A stretch of 64,000 bases of DNA from Chamaea fasciata (Eukaryota; Chordata; Aves; Passeriformes; Sylviidae), in assembly GCA_029207755.1 (NCBI GenBank), contig JARCOQ010000002.1:45525744-45589743 (forward strand). The letters are read 5' to 3'. Numbering within the stretch: the first letter of the stretch is position 1; every line of letters begins with the position of its first letter. Below, piece by piece: positions 48,827 through 61,575 of this stretch. Made by a program: the position numbers and the translations under genes. The notes under the pieces are model-generated. The model was not told the DNA's origin. It saw only the letters and a list, made by a program, of their open reading frames with translations, and did not search any database.

Positions 48827-51386
48827 GCTTCTCTATCATAAAATGCAAACAGAATAATGAGCACTATATGCATAAATCTCTCTGCACAGTAGCTTCTGAA
48901 CTGTGAAAAAATTTGTGGGTGGAGTGTGAGTGTGTTCCTGAAGGAAAACCTTTCCACACGATGCACTCAATGTCATAGGGCAAGCCAAGCATTTTTAAAG
49001 CACCAAAAGAGGAAGATTTTTATTTGATTCTTGAGGGGGGACACAAAAGCCTTTGCTATCCTCCCACTGGCTTTTCCACACCTACACAAAGCCAGGAGCA
49101 TAGGTCACTGTTACGGGCACTAGCTCAGTACTGAGTTACTCTCTGCCATTTCCAAACCTGCCTCTATGCATCAGACACTCTTTTTAGTCTCTCTGGGGAA
49201 GAAATCTATCAATTCTTATAAGATGGGGCTGGAATCTACAACCCCCTGGATCCATGTTGTGTTAAAACTGCCACTTTCTAAAGTAGTCTTACATTTCCCA
49301 TGAAATCTCCTCACTTTGTCACCTCAGCAAACAAGCACGATCTGGGAGCTTTCATCTGGTAGCCTTGCTCCAAAATGAAGTTACTATCAAAGCTCTCTGA
49401 ACAAATTTCACAAGTTTAAACTATTTATAACATTCTCACTGTGATCTTAACAAGTAAAAAGAAAGAACATCTATAAACTTTCCCTGAAAGAAAGTACAGT
49501 GTGTCTCTGCAAGATGTTCCTGAAGAGAACAGCACGCAGCAACTTCCGACTGCAGCCTTGTGAGAAGACAAAGGTGAAGGTCATGGGCACCACTCATTCA
49601 GATTAAGAAACTCCCAGGGATCATGCAATGACTACATAGACTCATTCTGCATTTGCAGAACACAGGTTTAAAGGGAACTGCTGTGAGCCATGTTCAGTTC
49701 CCAATTGTCACAGGAAACCATGACCGTGTGAGACTTTTTTCAGGAAGTTTAGTCTTAGAACTTGCTTGGGGTTTTGCCCTCATGACTTCTAGAAGAAGAC
49801 TCCTCTAGAGTCAGACTGCTCTGGCAGATAAAAATCATCTTATCATTTCCTGCAGTTAATACTATCATGGGTTTTTGCCAACATTATCCCTCAGGTCAGA
49901 TAGCTCTCCTCTCTCCTGTCAGTTTTATAGAAAGCAATTACATCTTGCTGCAGTTCAAGAGGAAGCTGCTTCTCTGCCCTGCCCCTTCTCCTGCTCCTCC
50001 TCCAGCAATGAATGCAGATTAGAGACAAAAAAAGTTGAGGCCACACCAATCATCCCATCTTCTTTCCTCTCACAGATTTATCACAAAGAGTTGGCACGTA
50101 CAGTAGGCAGAAGCTTACTCCACACACACACCCTACCAGCTTCCCTGAGGGAATGACAGTCATCCTAGGGTCAGCTGAGTATCGCCACACTGAGCAGATG
50201 TTTGCTAGCAAAATATGTAAAAAGAGCCAACAACTGACAACTAAATGGTATGGAAAGTCACAGAGCTCAAGCCAGTTTCCAGGTCCTGTTAAATTTGCTG
50301 ACCCAGACAGCTCCAGGGATCAAGGGGAAGCCCATGCCTTAAAACCAATCATCATTCTTGGGATGTTGTTCCTTATCAACAGAAATGTGTTTTTATAAAA
50401 ATTGCCAAGGGCACATTTCCTGAATCATGTCTATTCCATCTCTCACTACCTTTCCAGAGCAATGGAGGCATTCACTGCTTACTACTGATCGTAGCAGAAG
50501 ATCTCTTTGAATGAGAGAGAGAGGGCTCTGCTCGCAGATGGGAGCGATGAATGGATGTGTGGGGCTGCAGTAGTGTGTGTCAGGCACCATCTACATAGAA
50601 GCACCAAAGACTCCTAAGAGAAAGCTGCAGCATTCTGACTCCCTGCTCTTTGCCTTGAAAAATGTGAGCCCGTGGCCAGGAATATTGATGAGTACATTAA
50701 TTATTTTAATTAATAGTGGGAGCTGCTACAGCTCAAGTGAGAAGGTTGATATTTTGCACCTAACAGATGAAAAATACTGTTTTAAATATTGTTAAGATTT
50801 TTTGGAAGTTATTGAATAAAAATTACGTTTATGGTATGTTGGCATGTGTGGTGCTTTTTCTTTTATTAGTTTTGATTCTAAGACAATTTAGTCCTTATAA
50901 AAGAGACAGGTTGACAACCAAGGAAAGCTATCTACTCTTTTCATTTGCATATCAGGTACATTGGGGGCTTCTGGCTTTTGAAGACGACTATCCACTTTGA
51001 AGTTTGTCTTTTCTGTCAATGAAGCCAGCAGTTTTTCATTTCTGTCAGTGAAAACCATGAGGGACTTTGAAGTATTCTTCTTCTGACATTTTAGCAGCAC
51101 TTTAAATCTACATAATATAAAACACACTATTTTTAAAAAACATTCTTGTCATTCTCTATGAGAATATTCAGTTTGGATGTTTATTTTATTTTTGTTTTTC
51201 AGAGTAAAGTCCATTAAAAACATGGTCTGAAAGACAGATACCTGAAAAGCAATTTTGAGTTTTACCCATTGGAATGCAAATACCCCTTTAAATCTATGTA
51301 GGACCTTAATAAAGAAATTAATATTAATATCTGCAACACTTAGCAGGGGAATAAAAGAAACATGAACTAATATTAAAATTATAAGT

Positions 51387-51440
51387 AAATAGAACACCTT
51401 ACCATGTGTTTTTAAATAGAACACATTACCATGTGTTTTT
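51387..51440. repeat. 27-bp tandem duplication
   Basis: Two adjacent copies of a 27-bp unit ('aaatagaacac', c or a, then 'ttaccatgtgttttt') differing at one base (51398 region c/a). The near-identity suggests a fairly recent slippage duplication. Confidence 0.9.
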
Positions 51441-51813
51441 AAACATAACATGTCATGATAATTGAGAGAATGGCATTGTATGAGTATATTTCTCTAAATT
51501 AGAGAAAGCAGAGAGTCATGTCTATGGCTAAACCTGAGGTACCATGGCAGAAATTAATTTGACTGCAGTACACCAGATTAATTCCATGTATTCAAATTTG
51601 ACAGAGATTTCTTGAGGACAGGAAAACAGAATTTATCTTGGCTTCTAGTGATACTTAGAAGATTGTCAAAATTCATGTTAACTAAATCAAAGGGAAGGAC
51701 ATTTGTCTAAGAAAAAATAGTTCATGTAAGAGATGAGAGATTCAGAATACAGGAAATTTCATTTAAATGCAAAATCTTCCTTTTTTTAGTGCGGAGTAAC
51801 TAAACATTTAAAT

Positions 51814-51960
51814 TGGTTGCCCAGAGAAGTCCCCACTCTTAGAGACACTCAAAACCCTGGATCATGGTGTATCTAACAGCATTCACTGATACTGAAAAGG
51901 TCTGGACTGCTTTTTTCTTCACACATTTGCCCAAAGGGTTGAGAACCATGGCCCTACTTT
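51814..51960 (+). mobile_element. Possible CR1 tail fragment
   Basis: The words 'ggttgcccagagaagt', 'agagacactcaaaaccctgg' and a following 'atggccct' region match the order of the CR1 tail (pattern: gg(c/t)tgcccagagaagtggt..ggagacattcaaggtcagg..). The typical 'attctat' terminus is absent, so the copy is either truncated or very diverged. Confidence 0.4.
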
Positions 51961-54900
51961 GTGGGGAAAATCCATATTGCAGAAGTAAATTAGAAGCATT
52001 GCATGGTGGACATACAGATGGATGGTAGTGAGGCTATAGATTATAGGTAGGCCACAGACAGACAGTCTTTGTATCTTTAAAACAGGAAACCTCTGAGGCT
52101 GCTGCAGGCTGAGAGTGGTGTATGTCTGGCTACACGTGTGATCGCATTACGCTGCGCTCCATTTCAAAAGCTCTGACCGCTATTACCAGATCACATTTGC
52201 TTTGTGCTATGACTTACACACAAAAGCAGCCCAAGGATATTACAGGGTGTTGATCTGTCTGAGGAGGAGAAAAATGGGATGACCAGTAATTCCAAGACAT
52301 GAATAAAAATGGAAGGAGTAGTTCAGCGTATAGGTACCCAAATTTAATAGCGTGTCAGGGTCACTGAAATTCCCTAGATAAGATCAGAGCAGGAAATGAA
52401 TGCAAGGCTTATGCCTGCACAAAGAGGCCATTCTTTGCAGAGATACAAGTATTGCACAAAGTGAGGGGGCAAGTTTGCCTCCCACATTTCTTTCATTACT
52501 CATACCTAACACCTGCTAGTTAACTAATATTCATTTTTCATACTGAGCTGCTCCAGTTCCACTGAACATTAACGTCTGTAAAACAATCTCTCACTTCATG
52601 TTACCCTGCACATACAAAAATGGTAGTGCTGCCAAAGTCATGCAACCTGAATTTAGAGGTACTTAACCAATTTTGAAGAAGAATATACCCTATTCTCAAC
52701 CCCTGATGGGAGAACTGTGCACTGGAAGCAAACAAACCTTCAAATAGGCAGAGTGGCAATTTTCCAGTTTGGGATCTAAGTAGAGCACCAAATTTCGTTA
52801 GCATTATACTTCCTCATGGAACATTTATGATAAATGTAAAACCAGTTTTGTGTCTTGCCTAGAAAACATACAGCACCTAAGCACACCTCAGCACTGAAAT
52901 GACTCTTGATAGATCAGTAACTCAGAGGGACTGTTGTCTGGTTAACTATCACTACCAGTACCTACAGGGGAAGAGTATTATCAAAATCACCTGCACAATT
53001 ATTGCATTAGCTTGCAATACCTTGACAGATTGCAGCATGACCACATGTGGCTTTGGTCTGGAGACCTAACACTCTAAATCAACATTACCCTGACGACTTC
53101 AGGGAGCCTGCAGTAATTTACATTGCCTGAGAGTATAAATACATCAATCTAGAGAGACAGAAAATAGACTGATAGCTACATATTCTATTTTATGGTATGG
53201 CATCATGTACTTTACATCAGAAAGGTGATTGCTGATGAGGAGTAGAAAAGGATTCTATACATATCTGCATCTGCTGAACAGAAAAAACTGGAGGATACCC
53301 TCATAACCTTTGCTTTCTAGTGTGGCCAAACAAAATGTGGTTAGACACATTTATTCTGTAGTCTCTAACCACACGGACAAGACTCTGATGAATGAGAATT
53401 GCCCCAAGCACAATATTCTCTTTTTTTCATTGTCAGTGATTCCCCACATAAGCTGTCTTTCATGCCCTAGTTCTTTATGCTGGCATTCTGGACTGTGGTG
53501 CTTTGACATGCTAATGAATTTTGCTCTGCTGTTAATAACTCAAAGCTACAGGACACCCGATGATATCATCATTACCAGCCTGTGTATGGTTGTTTTGTCT
53601 TCTTGCCAAATTTTAGTCTAGCATTTTCATCTGGGAAAAAAATAACATGCCTGTCTGAGAGGACAGGTAAGGAGTGATCCTTACATTATACTGACCTACA
53701 TTGCTTCTGAAAACTAAGTTCCCTGACCTGTATGTTGGGAGCACAAATTTAGCAAGGGCATTTGCTTCCAGAGAAGAGATTTCCTTTTAACTATTTTCTA
53801 TTGCTTTCCAAATGAACTTTGTGCTGTGTAAAAGGGAGTGGAAAAAAAAAGTGTTTGCCAAATGTGAGTACTGCAGGCACATTTAATATAAATGTTTCCA
53901 GGGGGCAGCATCACCAGCCTGCATCTAACCTGGCAGAACCAAAGGAAAAGGGCAGCTTTTTTGACAAACTATATCTTTCCTTCAGAAACTGCAAATGACC
54001 TCTGGGCAAGTTTTTTATTGTTCCCTTCCAGCATTGAGACTGAGAGCATGATTTCATTTCACATGTACCCAGACCCCCATATCAGTACTTTTATGGAAAG
54101 CCTGAACTTTCAAAACAATGTATAATCATCAACATCATACCCTACAGCAACTCACTGAGATGTTATTACCGGTGTTTTCTACTAGGAAGGACATACAAGA
54201 GCCTCTGCCCAGTGCCCAGTGACTTTGGCAATAACACCTATCAGACTATATCCTTAATGTACTAACTTTATGGCTGACTCTGACACTGGAATAATGTAAC
54301 ACACATTTAGCACAAAGGCCCTGAGAAAACTCAATGAAATGCTTTGCCTTTTCTTTGATTGTTATGATTCCCAAATAGCTTTCTGAGGGAGGTGGACACT
54401 TTTCTGTTCATTACAGGAATAGGTAAAAAGAAACACTTGAAGGGGAAGGGATTTTCCCACCCACATTCAGGAATTCAGTGGCCACATGGAGTGCATCTGG
54501 GTCTCATGGGTCCCATTCAGTTCACTTTCCCAGGTCTCATGTTGCTTTGTATTATCAGCCTCACTAGCTTCCCTCAGTGCTCCAAGACTGTGACGCACTG
54601 AGTTGCCTCCTAAAATCCATAACCCCAGAGAAGTTTGTGATATTCAACATCATACAGAATGAAGCCATTAGTTGTAGATTCAGAGTTTGGTCTGCATTTG
54701 CTGTTTGGGTTACTGTGTAAAGAGTATGAAAGACTCTCCCTGTATTTCCTGCAGAGTGAAGAGCCAGTCCAGGGCTCCTTAGCTGCACAGCCAAAAGTGA
54801 CTTTTTTCTGCGCAAAGTACTAGGGAAAAATAACTCCCTTCCTCTTCTCATATTTCTCCATTTTCCAACAGTGCAAGATCTCAATGTTTCTCACTTCCTG

Positions 54901-56660
54901 AGATACAGTCACCCATCACCCCTAGGCATTCCAGCCCCGTGCCATTTCACACCAGTTCCCATTAGAAGCCTCACTCCTTCCCTCACTGATAAGTGGTCCC
55001 TGTTTCTCTTCCAGCATTGCTGTCACATGAGGGAAGAGGAGCAGAGGAAGAAACCCAAGTTCAGGCCAGATGTTACTCTTGTTTCTGATGTTATCCCATC
55101 AGAGAACGAGAAGCAAGAACAGAGTTGGCAGTGGAGGGATGGTGTCTGCTCCTCCTATTGTCTTGGGGGATGCTCAAGACACCGTCATTGTGCATATTGC
55201 TCCTAACCATCATGGTACCCTCTTTTCACACCTCCTTCTGCTCCTCCAGGGATGACAGCCACACAGTATGAAGAGGGATGTGGATGACTGACTCAGTTCC
55301 TCAGCCACTACCCAGTCCCAGGCAGCTCATTCAGATCTTTCCCAGTGCAGGCAGTGGGAAGTTGGCTGGTGCCAACCACTGGACAGCTCAGGTGGCAGCC
55401 AGTGTTATGGCTGGCCTTTATTGAGATAAATACTGAAGACTTCATTTCTTGCACTGTTCTCTATCCTTACCTTCCTTTTTGTGCTGCATATTAGTAGCAG
55501 AGCAGACATATCAAGTAGACACTATTTGTAGAAGCCATGCTCTTAGCTTACTCAAAGTTCTTGAATAAAACCCATGCAGAAAAATAAAAATCTTATGCCA
55601 TTTTATACTCATTCTCTATCCTTCACAAACATGTTTTTCTGTTTTTCATTAACTGTATTATCACACCACTGCTGATTTTTTGAAACACAAAGTTTCATGC
55701 TAGTTGAGACAAATAAGTAGTGAGGACACAACAATATGAAAGCACCCACTTTTCTTAATACTACGACTTCAAAAAGCCCCTGATTTTGACTATTGTAAAA
55801 AGCCAGTGGTTTACTCTCGTAAACCTGAAGAGTGCCAAAACAGAGGGCAAATTAATGCTTCTGCTTATCAGTTATTTAGCAGGCATCTGTGGCATTTAGG
55901 TGCCAGAACCTGGATTTGGCCAGACAGCCAGCTGCTGCTGTGGTCTCTGTCTGCTCAGTATTTCCTGTAACAGGAGATGATTTCTTTTGATTTCCAATGG
56001 GTTTGCAGCTGTAAAGGTCACACTGCTGACTATGTCACTTTTATTTTCTTTTATTCTTTTATGACTTACCACATATGGCTGAGAAGAAGCAGAGCTCTTG
56101 TGAGCTCAAGATAATTTTCAGATGTTATTTTTCTTGGGACTATACCACAGTATTACTTGTAGGCTGTATAAAGTCCCTGCCCCAAAATATGCACACAATG
56201 AGATCCAGTGGTTGAAGGCTCTGGATGACAGCAGTCTAAGGAGTCACAGCCATTTTCATGCCTTGTCCTGGCATCACAGCTGAAAAGTGTTGCAAATATG
56301 ATGGGATGTTTTCTTCACTACATATTTTAGATGCTTCTAGAATCTGGGTTGATTTTCCGTATCAATAAGAAAATTGATATTGGAGGCTACAGATCAAAAA
56401 AAGAAAAACACTTCAACTTACAAATTTAAAATTAAAAAACAAACAAAGGAATAATCTGAAAAGCTGGAGAAAAAAATAACTGTACTACTGATTCAAGGCC
56501 TTGACTATAATACCAGTTGTTCTTGGTTCCATATTACTTTTCGGTTCCAGGCAAGGAGGCCTTTGAGATTTCTTACATTAGTGAAAACGGCATGTTTCCA
56601 AAAATAAATAATTCTAATGATGTAAGGTGTTGTTTTATCACTTGCATTATAATAAAGATA

Positions 56661-56858
56661 GCAACAGTAAAAAAGTATGCACGGCATTGAAACATACCAG
56701 TAAGTCTATTGGCTCACACTGAAGATTCAACTAGCTCATAGAAGTCAGTGTTTAAGGAAGCAACAGTAAAAAATTTTTCACGCCATTGAAAGATACCAGT
56801 AAGTCTATTGGCTCACACTGAAGACTCAGCTAGCTCATAGAAGTCAGTGTTTAAGGAA
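56661..56858. repeat. 99-bp tandem duplication
   Basis: Two adjacent 99-bp units begin 'gcaacagtaaaaaa' and end 'tcagtgtttaaggaa' (56661-56759 and 56760-56858). They differ at 7 sites and have no indel; five of the seven lie in a 30-bp window near the unit start and two near the middle. The divergence suggests an old event or local re-mutation. No coding frame is implied. Confidence 0.95.
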
Positions 56859-58482
56859 GAGTGTAAGAATAGGACACACATTGCACCTCCCACGTTTCAG
56901 CAGTCTAGAGAAGCTCCTCATCAAGAAGTTGAAGTAACAGTGATTTCAGCTGTCAGAGGTTTTATCTTCTACAGACTCGTGGAGAGAACTCATCATTCAG
57001 CATCCTAAGTACTCTATAGGATATGTTCCACCGTTTGGCTGTGTACTATATGGAAAGCACATCCTTTTGACTGCTTGGAATTGCACAGTGTTGAGCATAA
57101 CAAGTTCATTTTGTATGTATGATTTTTGAATTATGAGAAATGGTGAATAACACTCCATGCCTAATGTCTTACTGTCACTCAGACTTTGTAGATCCATATG
57201 ACAGCACCTCCACCCCCCAGGGCCCCAAGCTGTTTCACTTCTACTTTGAAAACACTTGGAAGGTATACTCATTCCTAATAGAGATGCCATACCTTTGTTC
57301 TCTTCTTCTTCTATTCTTTGACTCTTCCATACCCTTATTGTGACAGAGTGGTTTGAAGAGACGACAGTGTTGAAGGTGTAGGCCCATTATGAATCCTTTT
57401 GGCAATGCAACAATGCTTTTTGTGTTATTTTCTATCTCTTTCCTAAGAATCCCTAGTTTAAAATAGTTCATTTGCTTCCTGTAAAAGGAAAAATGGCTGC
57501 ATTACAGGAGCGTCCAAGAAGTCTGCCATGGCGAACACTGACACAAATAATCCATTACAATAATACTGTCTTGATGGATGGTGGGATGATGCACAGTCTG
57601 AACTAATGATTAGAAGAGCTGCATTTCCCAGTTTAATGAGACACAGTGATGTAAGCAGATTTGACAGTTGTTTCCTGAGAGGCGGCCTGCCCCTTGTTGA
57701 AAGGGTTCCTTGCCTAATGTTTTAGAAGAGGGAGACGTCATTTATGTGGGTGTTTTCTTGCTCTGCAGGCAGCCAATTATTGCCATCACGTCTCATACAG
57801 CTGCTATTTTGCACACACAAACCCAGGCGGATGTCATATCCTATTTTCGCAGCTCCAACTAATGAATTGAGGCAAATGTGGAAAATGCAATATTCCAGGC
57901 CTTGCAGGTGGGGTCTGCATTGCCTCCAATTACAGTATTCTCCCCTGTGTTATGGAAAAGCTTAACCATTAATGTAAGCATGTGGCTAATGTCCTACTGA
58001 GCAACTAGGTAAGGATTGCATGTGCAAATTCTTATGACTTTGAAGCTCTAGCCATATGTGGGGAAATTGGGTTTATTTCCAAACACTGAATGTAGAAATT
58101 GGCTCAGAAGAGTATTTTAAATTATTCATAGAGCTTAAAATGTACAGACTAAGGTTTTTGATCTGGGAGTACCTTGGTTTGTAATCACTGCACTGTGCTC
58201 TATAATCCAGTGCCTGCCACAGATACTTTCTTAAGGCCTTGATTATATGTTAGCTGCTCTCCAGCTTTGACTGTGGGTGGTGAAGTTCTTCCCATGTGAG
58301 AAATAAATAACATTTCTGCAACAGTATCTCTCAGTATGAAAGCCCATTTTCTCAAATTGTGCAGAAATAGCGAGCCAGGGACACTACTGACAGTCTACAA
58401 TAATTGTCTGATAATTGACACAGATCTCAAATGTCTTTCTTTTCCAGAGTCAGTAGCTCAACCTGAAATGAACACCAAAGGC
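56859..58482. other. Non-coding DNA, possible 3' UTR of the minus-strand gene
   Basis: If 58483-58662 is a terminal coding exon, its 3' UTR lies here on the minus strand. The first AATAAA signal beyond the stop that I notice is at 58072-58077 (plus-strand tttatt). The segment 57490-57990 is a repeat-free block listed separately. Confidence 0.4.
57490..57990. promoter_or_regulatory. Candidate conserved non-coding block
   Basis: A repeat-free segment with an E-box-like CAGCTG ('catacagctgctattttgc'), TAAT words ('aactaatgaattgaggc', 'accattaatg') and long balanced-composition stretches. It also contains an acceptor-like 'tcttgctctgcag' at about 57757-57769 and an open plus-strand frame to 57965 with a donor-like 'gcaggtgggg', so a plus-strand exon is an alternative reading. 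Confidence 0.2.
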
Positions 58483-58662
58483 TCAGCTTTTATTTCCAGA
58501 CTTCCTAAGCAGCTCTTTGAGGGTTTTTTCCAGTTCAGCTTTTTTTGTGGCTGAGAGCTGATCCCACAAAGACAGCCCTTGCTTCTCTGGACCCATGGTT
58601 CCACAAAGGTTTGCAGGTGTTTCCATGTATATCATCACCTCTGGAATGAGCAGTGACATGTT
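58483..58662 (-). CDS. Candidate terminal coding exon of an unnamed host gene
   Basis: On the minus strand a strong acceptor ('cccaatttcttctgttccacag') is followed by 59 open codons and TGA. The peptide begins 'NMSLLIPEVMIYMETP' and ends in a lysine-rich, helix-prone tail ('LSATKKAELEKTLKELLRKS'), which looks like real protein more than random translation. The reading phase at the acceptor (0) matches the donor phase of the candidate exon at 59558-59715, about 0.9 kb upstream on the same strand. An AATAAA at 58072-58077 could end the transcript. I do not recognise the family. A chance open frame next to a chance acceptor remains possible. Confidence 0.45.
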   Translation of the reverse strand, partial: NMSLLIPEVMIYMETPANLCGTMGPEKQGLSLWDQLSATKKAELEKTLKELLRKSGNKS

Positions 58663-59557
58663 CTGTGGAACAGAAGAAATTGGGGATATCAGCAAAGCAG
58701 CATCCTGCACTCATCCTGTCCCTCACAGTCAGACTGGGAACAGGCTGGCAGATGCAGTGGCTCAGCATCCAAAGGGAGCTGGAGGGATCAAGGCCTTATA
58801 GTCTGAGTGTGCACACACACTGAGAAGTCAATTTGTCCACAAATTTGAACTTCTGATCATTCAACAGGGAAAATAGAATTATTATTAGAAATTATTATTA
58901 GAAATATGGGTGGTTTCAGCTGTTGTAATACACCTCAGCTTGTACTCTTTCAGGAGGGATCCATTCAATATATGTGATTATCTGCCCTATCTCAGAGAGA
59001 GTAGCTAAATAATTTTCTGTTTTGAACCTCAGTGGATGTACAATGGAAGTACAACCACGTGGAGTGAAGAAAACCATTTTCTGATTAGATGCATAAGTCC
59101 ATTAATGTATTTCCTTAGAGTCATGAGTGACTGAGGGTTTTCCCGGGCAATACTAAATATGTTTCCATCAAAGTCTGTACAGACATTTTTATCAATAACC
59201 TTCACGGATTCTGATTCATTCAGGAAATGAAAGTTGGCACAATGGTGGATTTTTAGATACTATCAAGATAGCATCAGTATGCAGGGATTTTATTTCTTTT
59301 TTTTTTCAAAGATATATTCCTTCTCTGTAGGGATTTTGCCAAGTAGCACCAATGATTCTCAAGGCAAAATTAAGTTAAAAAGGAGGCAGATTATTTTATT
59401 GTCTGGCCTCACCAACTGAGTGATATAAAGAAAGCATTAATTCAATTGTTACTACCGATAACAATCATATGTTACATAAAAGCTCTCTCTACTGAGAGAA
59501 TGTGATTCAAATCTTGTTTTTATATACAGCAAAACAGGGAAGATCATTCAATCTTAC

Positions 59558-59715
59558 CTGTAGGCATGTGCAGAGCCAATGAAAGATGTGTGACTGAATG
59601 GCATTTGTGGTGCTGTCTACTCTGATTTCATAAATTGTATACTCGGTTTTCATAAACTCCATTCCCCCCAGTTCTAATGGAATATGTCCATTCACTGCAT
59701 TTGGATGTTTTTGTT
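59558..59715 (-). CDS. Candidate penultimate coding exon of the same host gene
   Basis: Minus-strand exon of 158 bp, bounded by an acceptor 'tatatattttcatag' (weak pyrimidine tract) and a near-consensus donor CAG|GTAAGA. It enters in phase 1 (two bases complete a split codon) and leaves in phase 0 after 52 open codons. The peptide contains 'HPNAVNGHIPLELGGMEF', 'TEYTIYEIRVDSTTNA' and 'HIFHWLCTCLQ', with a mix of strand- and helix-forming text typical of folded domains. Joined in phase to 58483-58662, it gives 112 uninterrupted residues ahead of the stop. I found no convincing earlier exon up to 64000. Family unknown. Confidence 0.42.
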
Positions 59716-61556
59716 CTATGAAAATATATAGTACCAGATTACAACATTCAGGTTTGTAAAAAATAGCCTCCATGTTTCTGACATAACCTGTCTTTTTTAT
59801 TACAAACGCTTTTTTTCTTAAATACTAGGTCAAGGTACCTCTAAAAATCAGTTGGTAATCCAATTGCTTCTCAGGACATAGAATGGTATCAGCTTTTGAA
59901 CAGCTTTAATTTCCTCTCTTGCATGGCAAATATATTAATCAAATCACACTGGTAATTCTATATCTTATGTCTTCATGATCCATTACATCTTTATTAAGGC
60001 AAGGAATAAGCAGGGCTTTGGGAAATTAGTTGACTCATATCGTCTGAACTCTGGAGTAATTCAGTGATGGTTCAGGCTACATGTCTGTGTTACTCAGGAG
60101 GAGTAAATGCACAGCAGGGACTGGTAGCTGCCCTCTGAAGCACCCATGTGCTGTGGGAAGGTGCAATTCTCATCATTAGGAGCCCTGAGTCTGGGACAGG
60201 GAGAAGAATCCCAGCCATTCTCCTCCCTTTCTGACAACTGAGGCACACCTCACAAATTATTATTTTGACTAGATTACTTAGGTCTTACATGGATTACTAG
60301 AGGTATACAGGGTAAGACCATATTAGCTGCGGTTATTGCCGAGTTAATCACATGGGATTTGATCTTCGACTGATGTCAGCCTGCTCAGGCTCATTGTAGA
60401 TGTTAAAAAACACTCACTGGTAGCAGCTGAGCAGCAGAAGTGTGCTGCACAAGAGAAATAATTTCTTGTAGAAAACACTATGTGAATATCCCAAGCTATT
60501 TCCACGTCCCAGCCATGAATATAGTTGGAAGAAAACAAAGTTACAAAATAAAGGCAACACTGGCATGCTGTGCATCACATATGTATTTTATATACAGTGA
60601 AAACCAGAAATTACTTGGACTCCTGACCCTGTTAACTGAAGACATATGAATCCTGTCTGTCAGACTAAAGCATATAGCTTAGCCCAGGGAGAAGAAACTG
60701 TGCAGAATTCATCATTCTCAAGGGAAGGGCATGCTGCCATGACACATTGCACTGCACAACCACGGCACTTGAGGAGCTCTGCCTAGAAAAAGGCACCTGG
60801 TTCTTCAGTAGTAGCTACAGAAAGTTGTCCCAGGGGAAGTCATCCTCATTGAAGTGAAGAGTCTGAGGTATATGGCTGATGGGGGAAATGCTGTCATCTG
60901 TAGACATATTGCACTGGTTTTATACCACAGACAGTATCACACACTGTCAAAACCAGCATATGGTTTGCTTCACACAGGAGTGCTCCAAGAACTGTCCCTT
61001 AAAGTGACAGAAAAGAGTAGATAGGGTTGCTTCAAATCTCTCTGAAGTGAGAGTGAAATACAATGACATTTGCAAGGATCCAGCAAAGTAAGGCAACTGG
61101 TAAGGTCAGAACTCGAAGAAGGGCAGGCCTTGTCACGGCAAGGCTCAGCAAGCATGTTGACAGCCATGTCAGAGAGTAAACCTTGAGAATACGGTCCAGT
61201 AACCATACTAAGTTATTGCTGCAGAAGGGGACACACACACAGTGACAGTGCCTCATTTCTTGGCTTTCCTGTCTGTGATAACAACCTCAATCAAACACAC
61301 TGTCTCTTGGCATCACTGTGTCCCTTGATAGCTGACACCCTGCTAAGCTATGGGTGAAGCTGACAGACTCAGAGCCAAAGACACAGAGAATATTCCCACT
61401 GCAGACCCTTTCCGCTTTTCCTGAACTTTGAAGAAATACTTGCGATATGAACAGGGCTTTTTAAATTTAAAAAAAAAAAGAAGAAAAATCCTTGAATTTT
61501 AGTAAATGTTCACTCCATCACATAATTATATGTATATGAACATTTACAGAGAAATA
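59716..61556. other. Unassigned, intronic if the minus-strand gene is real
   Basis: I see no clear exon. A minus-strand donor-like CCA|GTGAGT lies near 60412, preceded 27 bases upstream by an acceptor-like 'ttctcttgtgcag'. That would be a microexon and I cannot support it. The remainder is unique AT-rich sequence. Confidence 0.4.
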
Positions 61557-61575
61557 CGGGGGGGAGGGGGGGCAG
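61557..61575 (+). other. G-run with G-quadruplex potential
   Basis: The plus strand has two runs of seven G separated by one A, followed by 'caggaagg'. A long G-run pair can form intramolecular or hairpin-type G-quadruplexes. There is no neighbouring gene start to give it a role. Confidence 0.5.

Larger units (their letters stand above)
48827..56660. other. Non-coding DNA, no recognisable gene
   Basis: Unique sequence with short, unassigned open frames. It contains a small CR1-like tail fragment and a 27-bp duplication (listed separately). I see no tRNA, CpG island or convincing exon. Confidence 0.55.

Noticed and set aside
60412..60445. A minus-strand microexon between acceptor 'ttctcttgtgcag' and donor CCA|GTGAGT.
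   Set aside because: Twenty-seven bases carry too little information, and the phase link to the exon at 59558-59715 cannot be tested from sequence alone.
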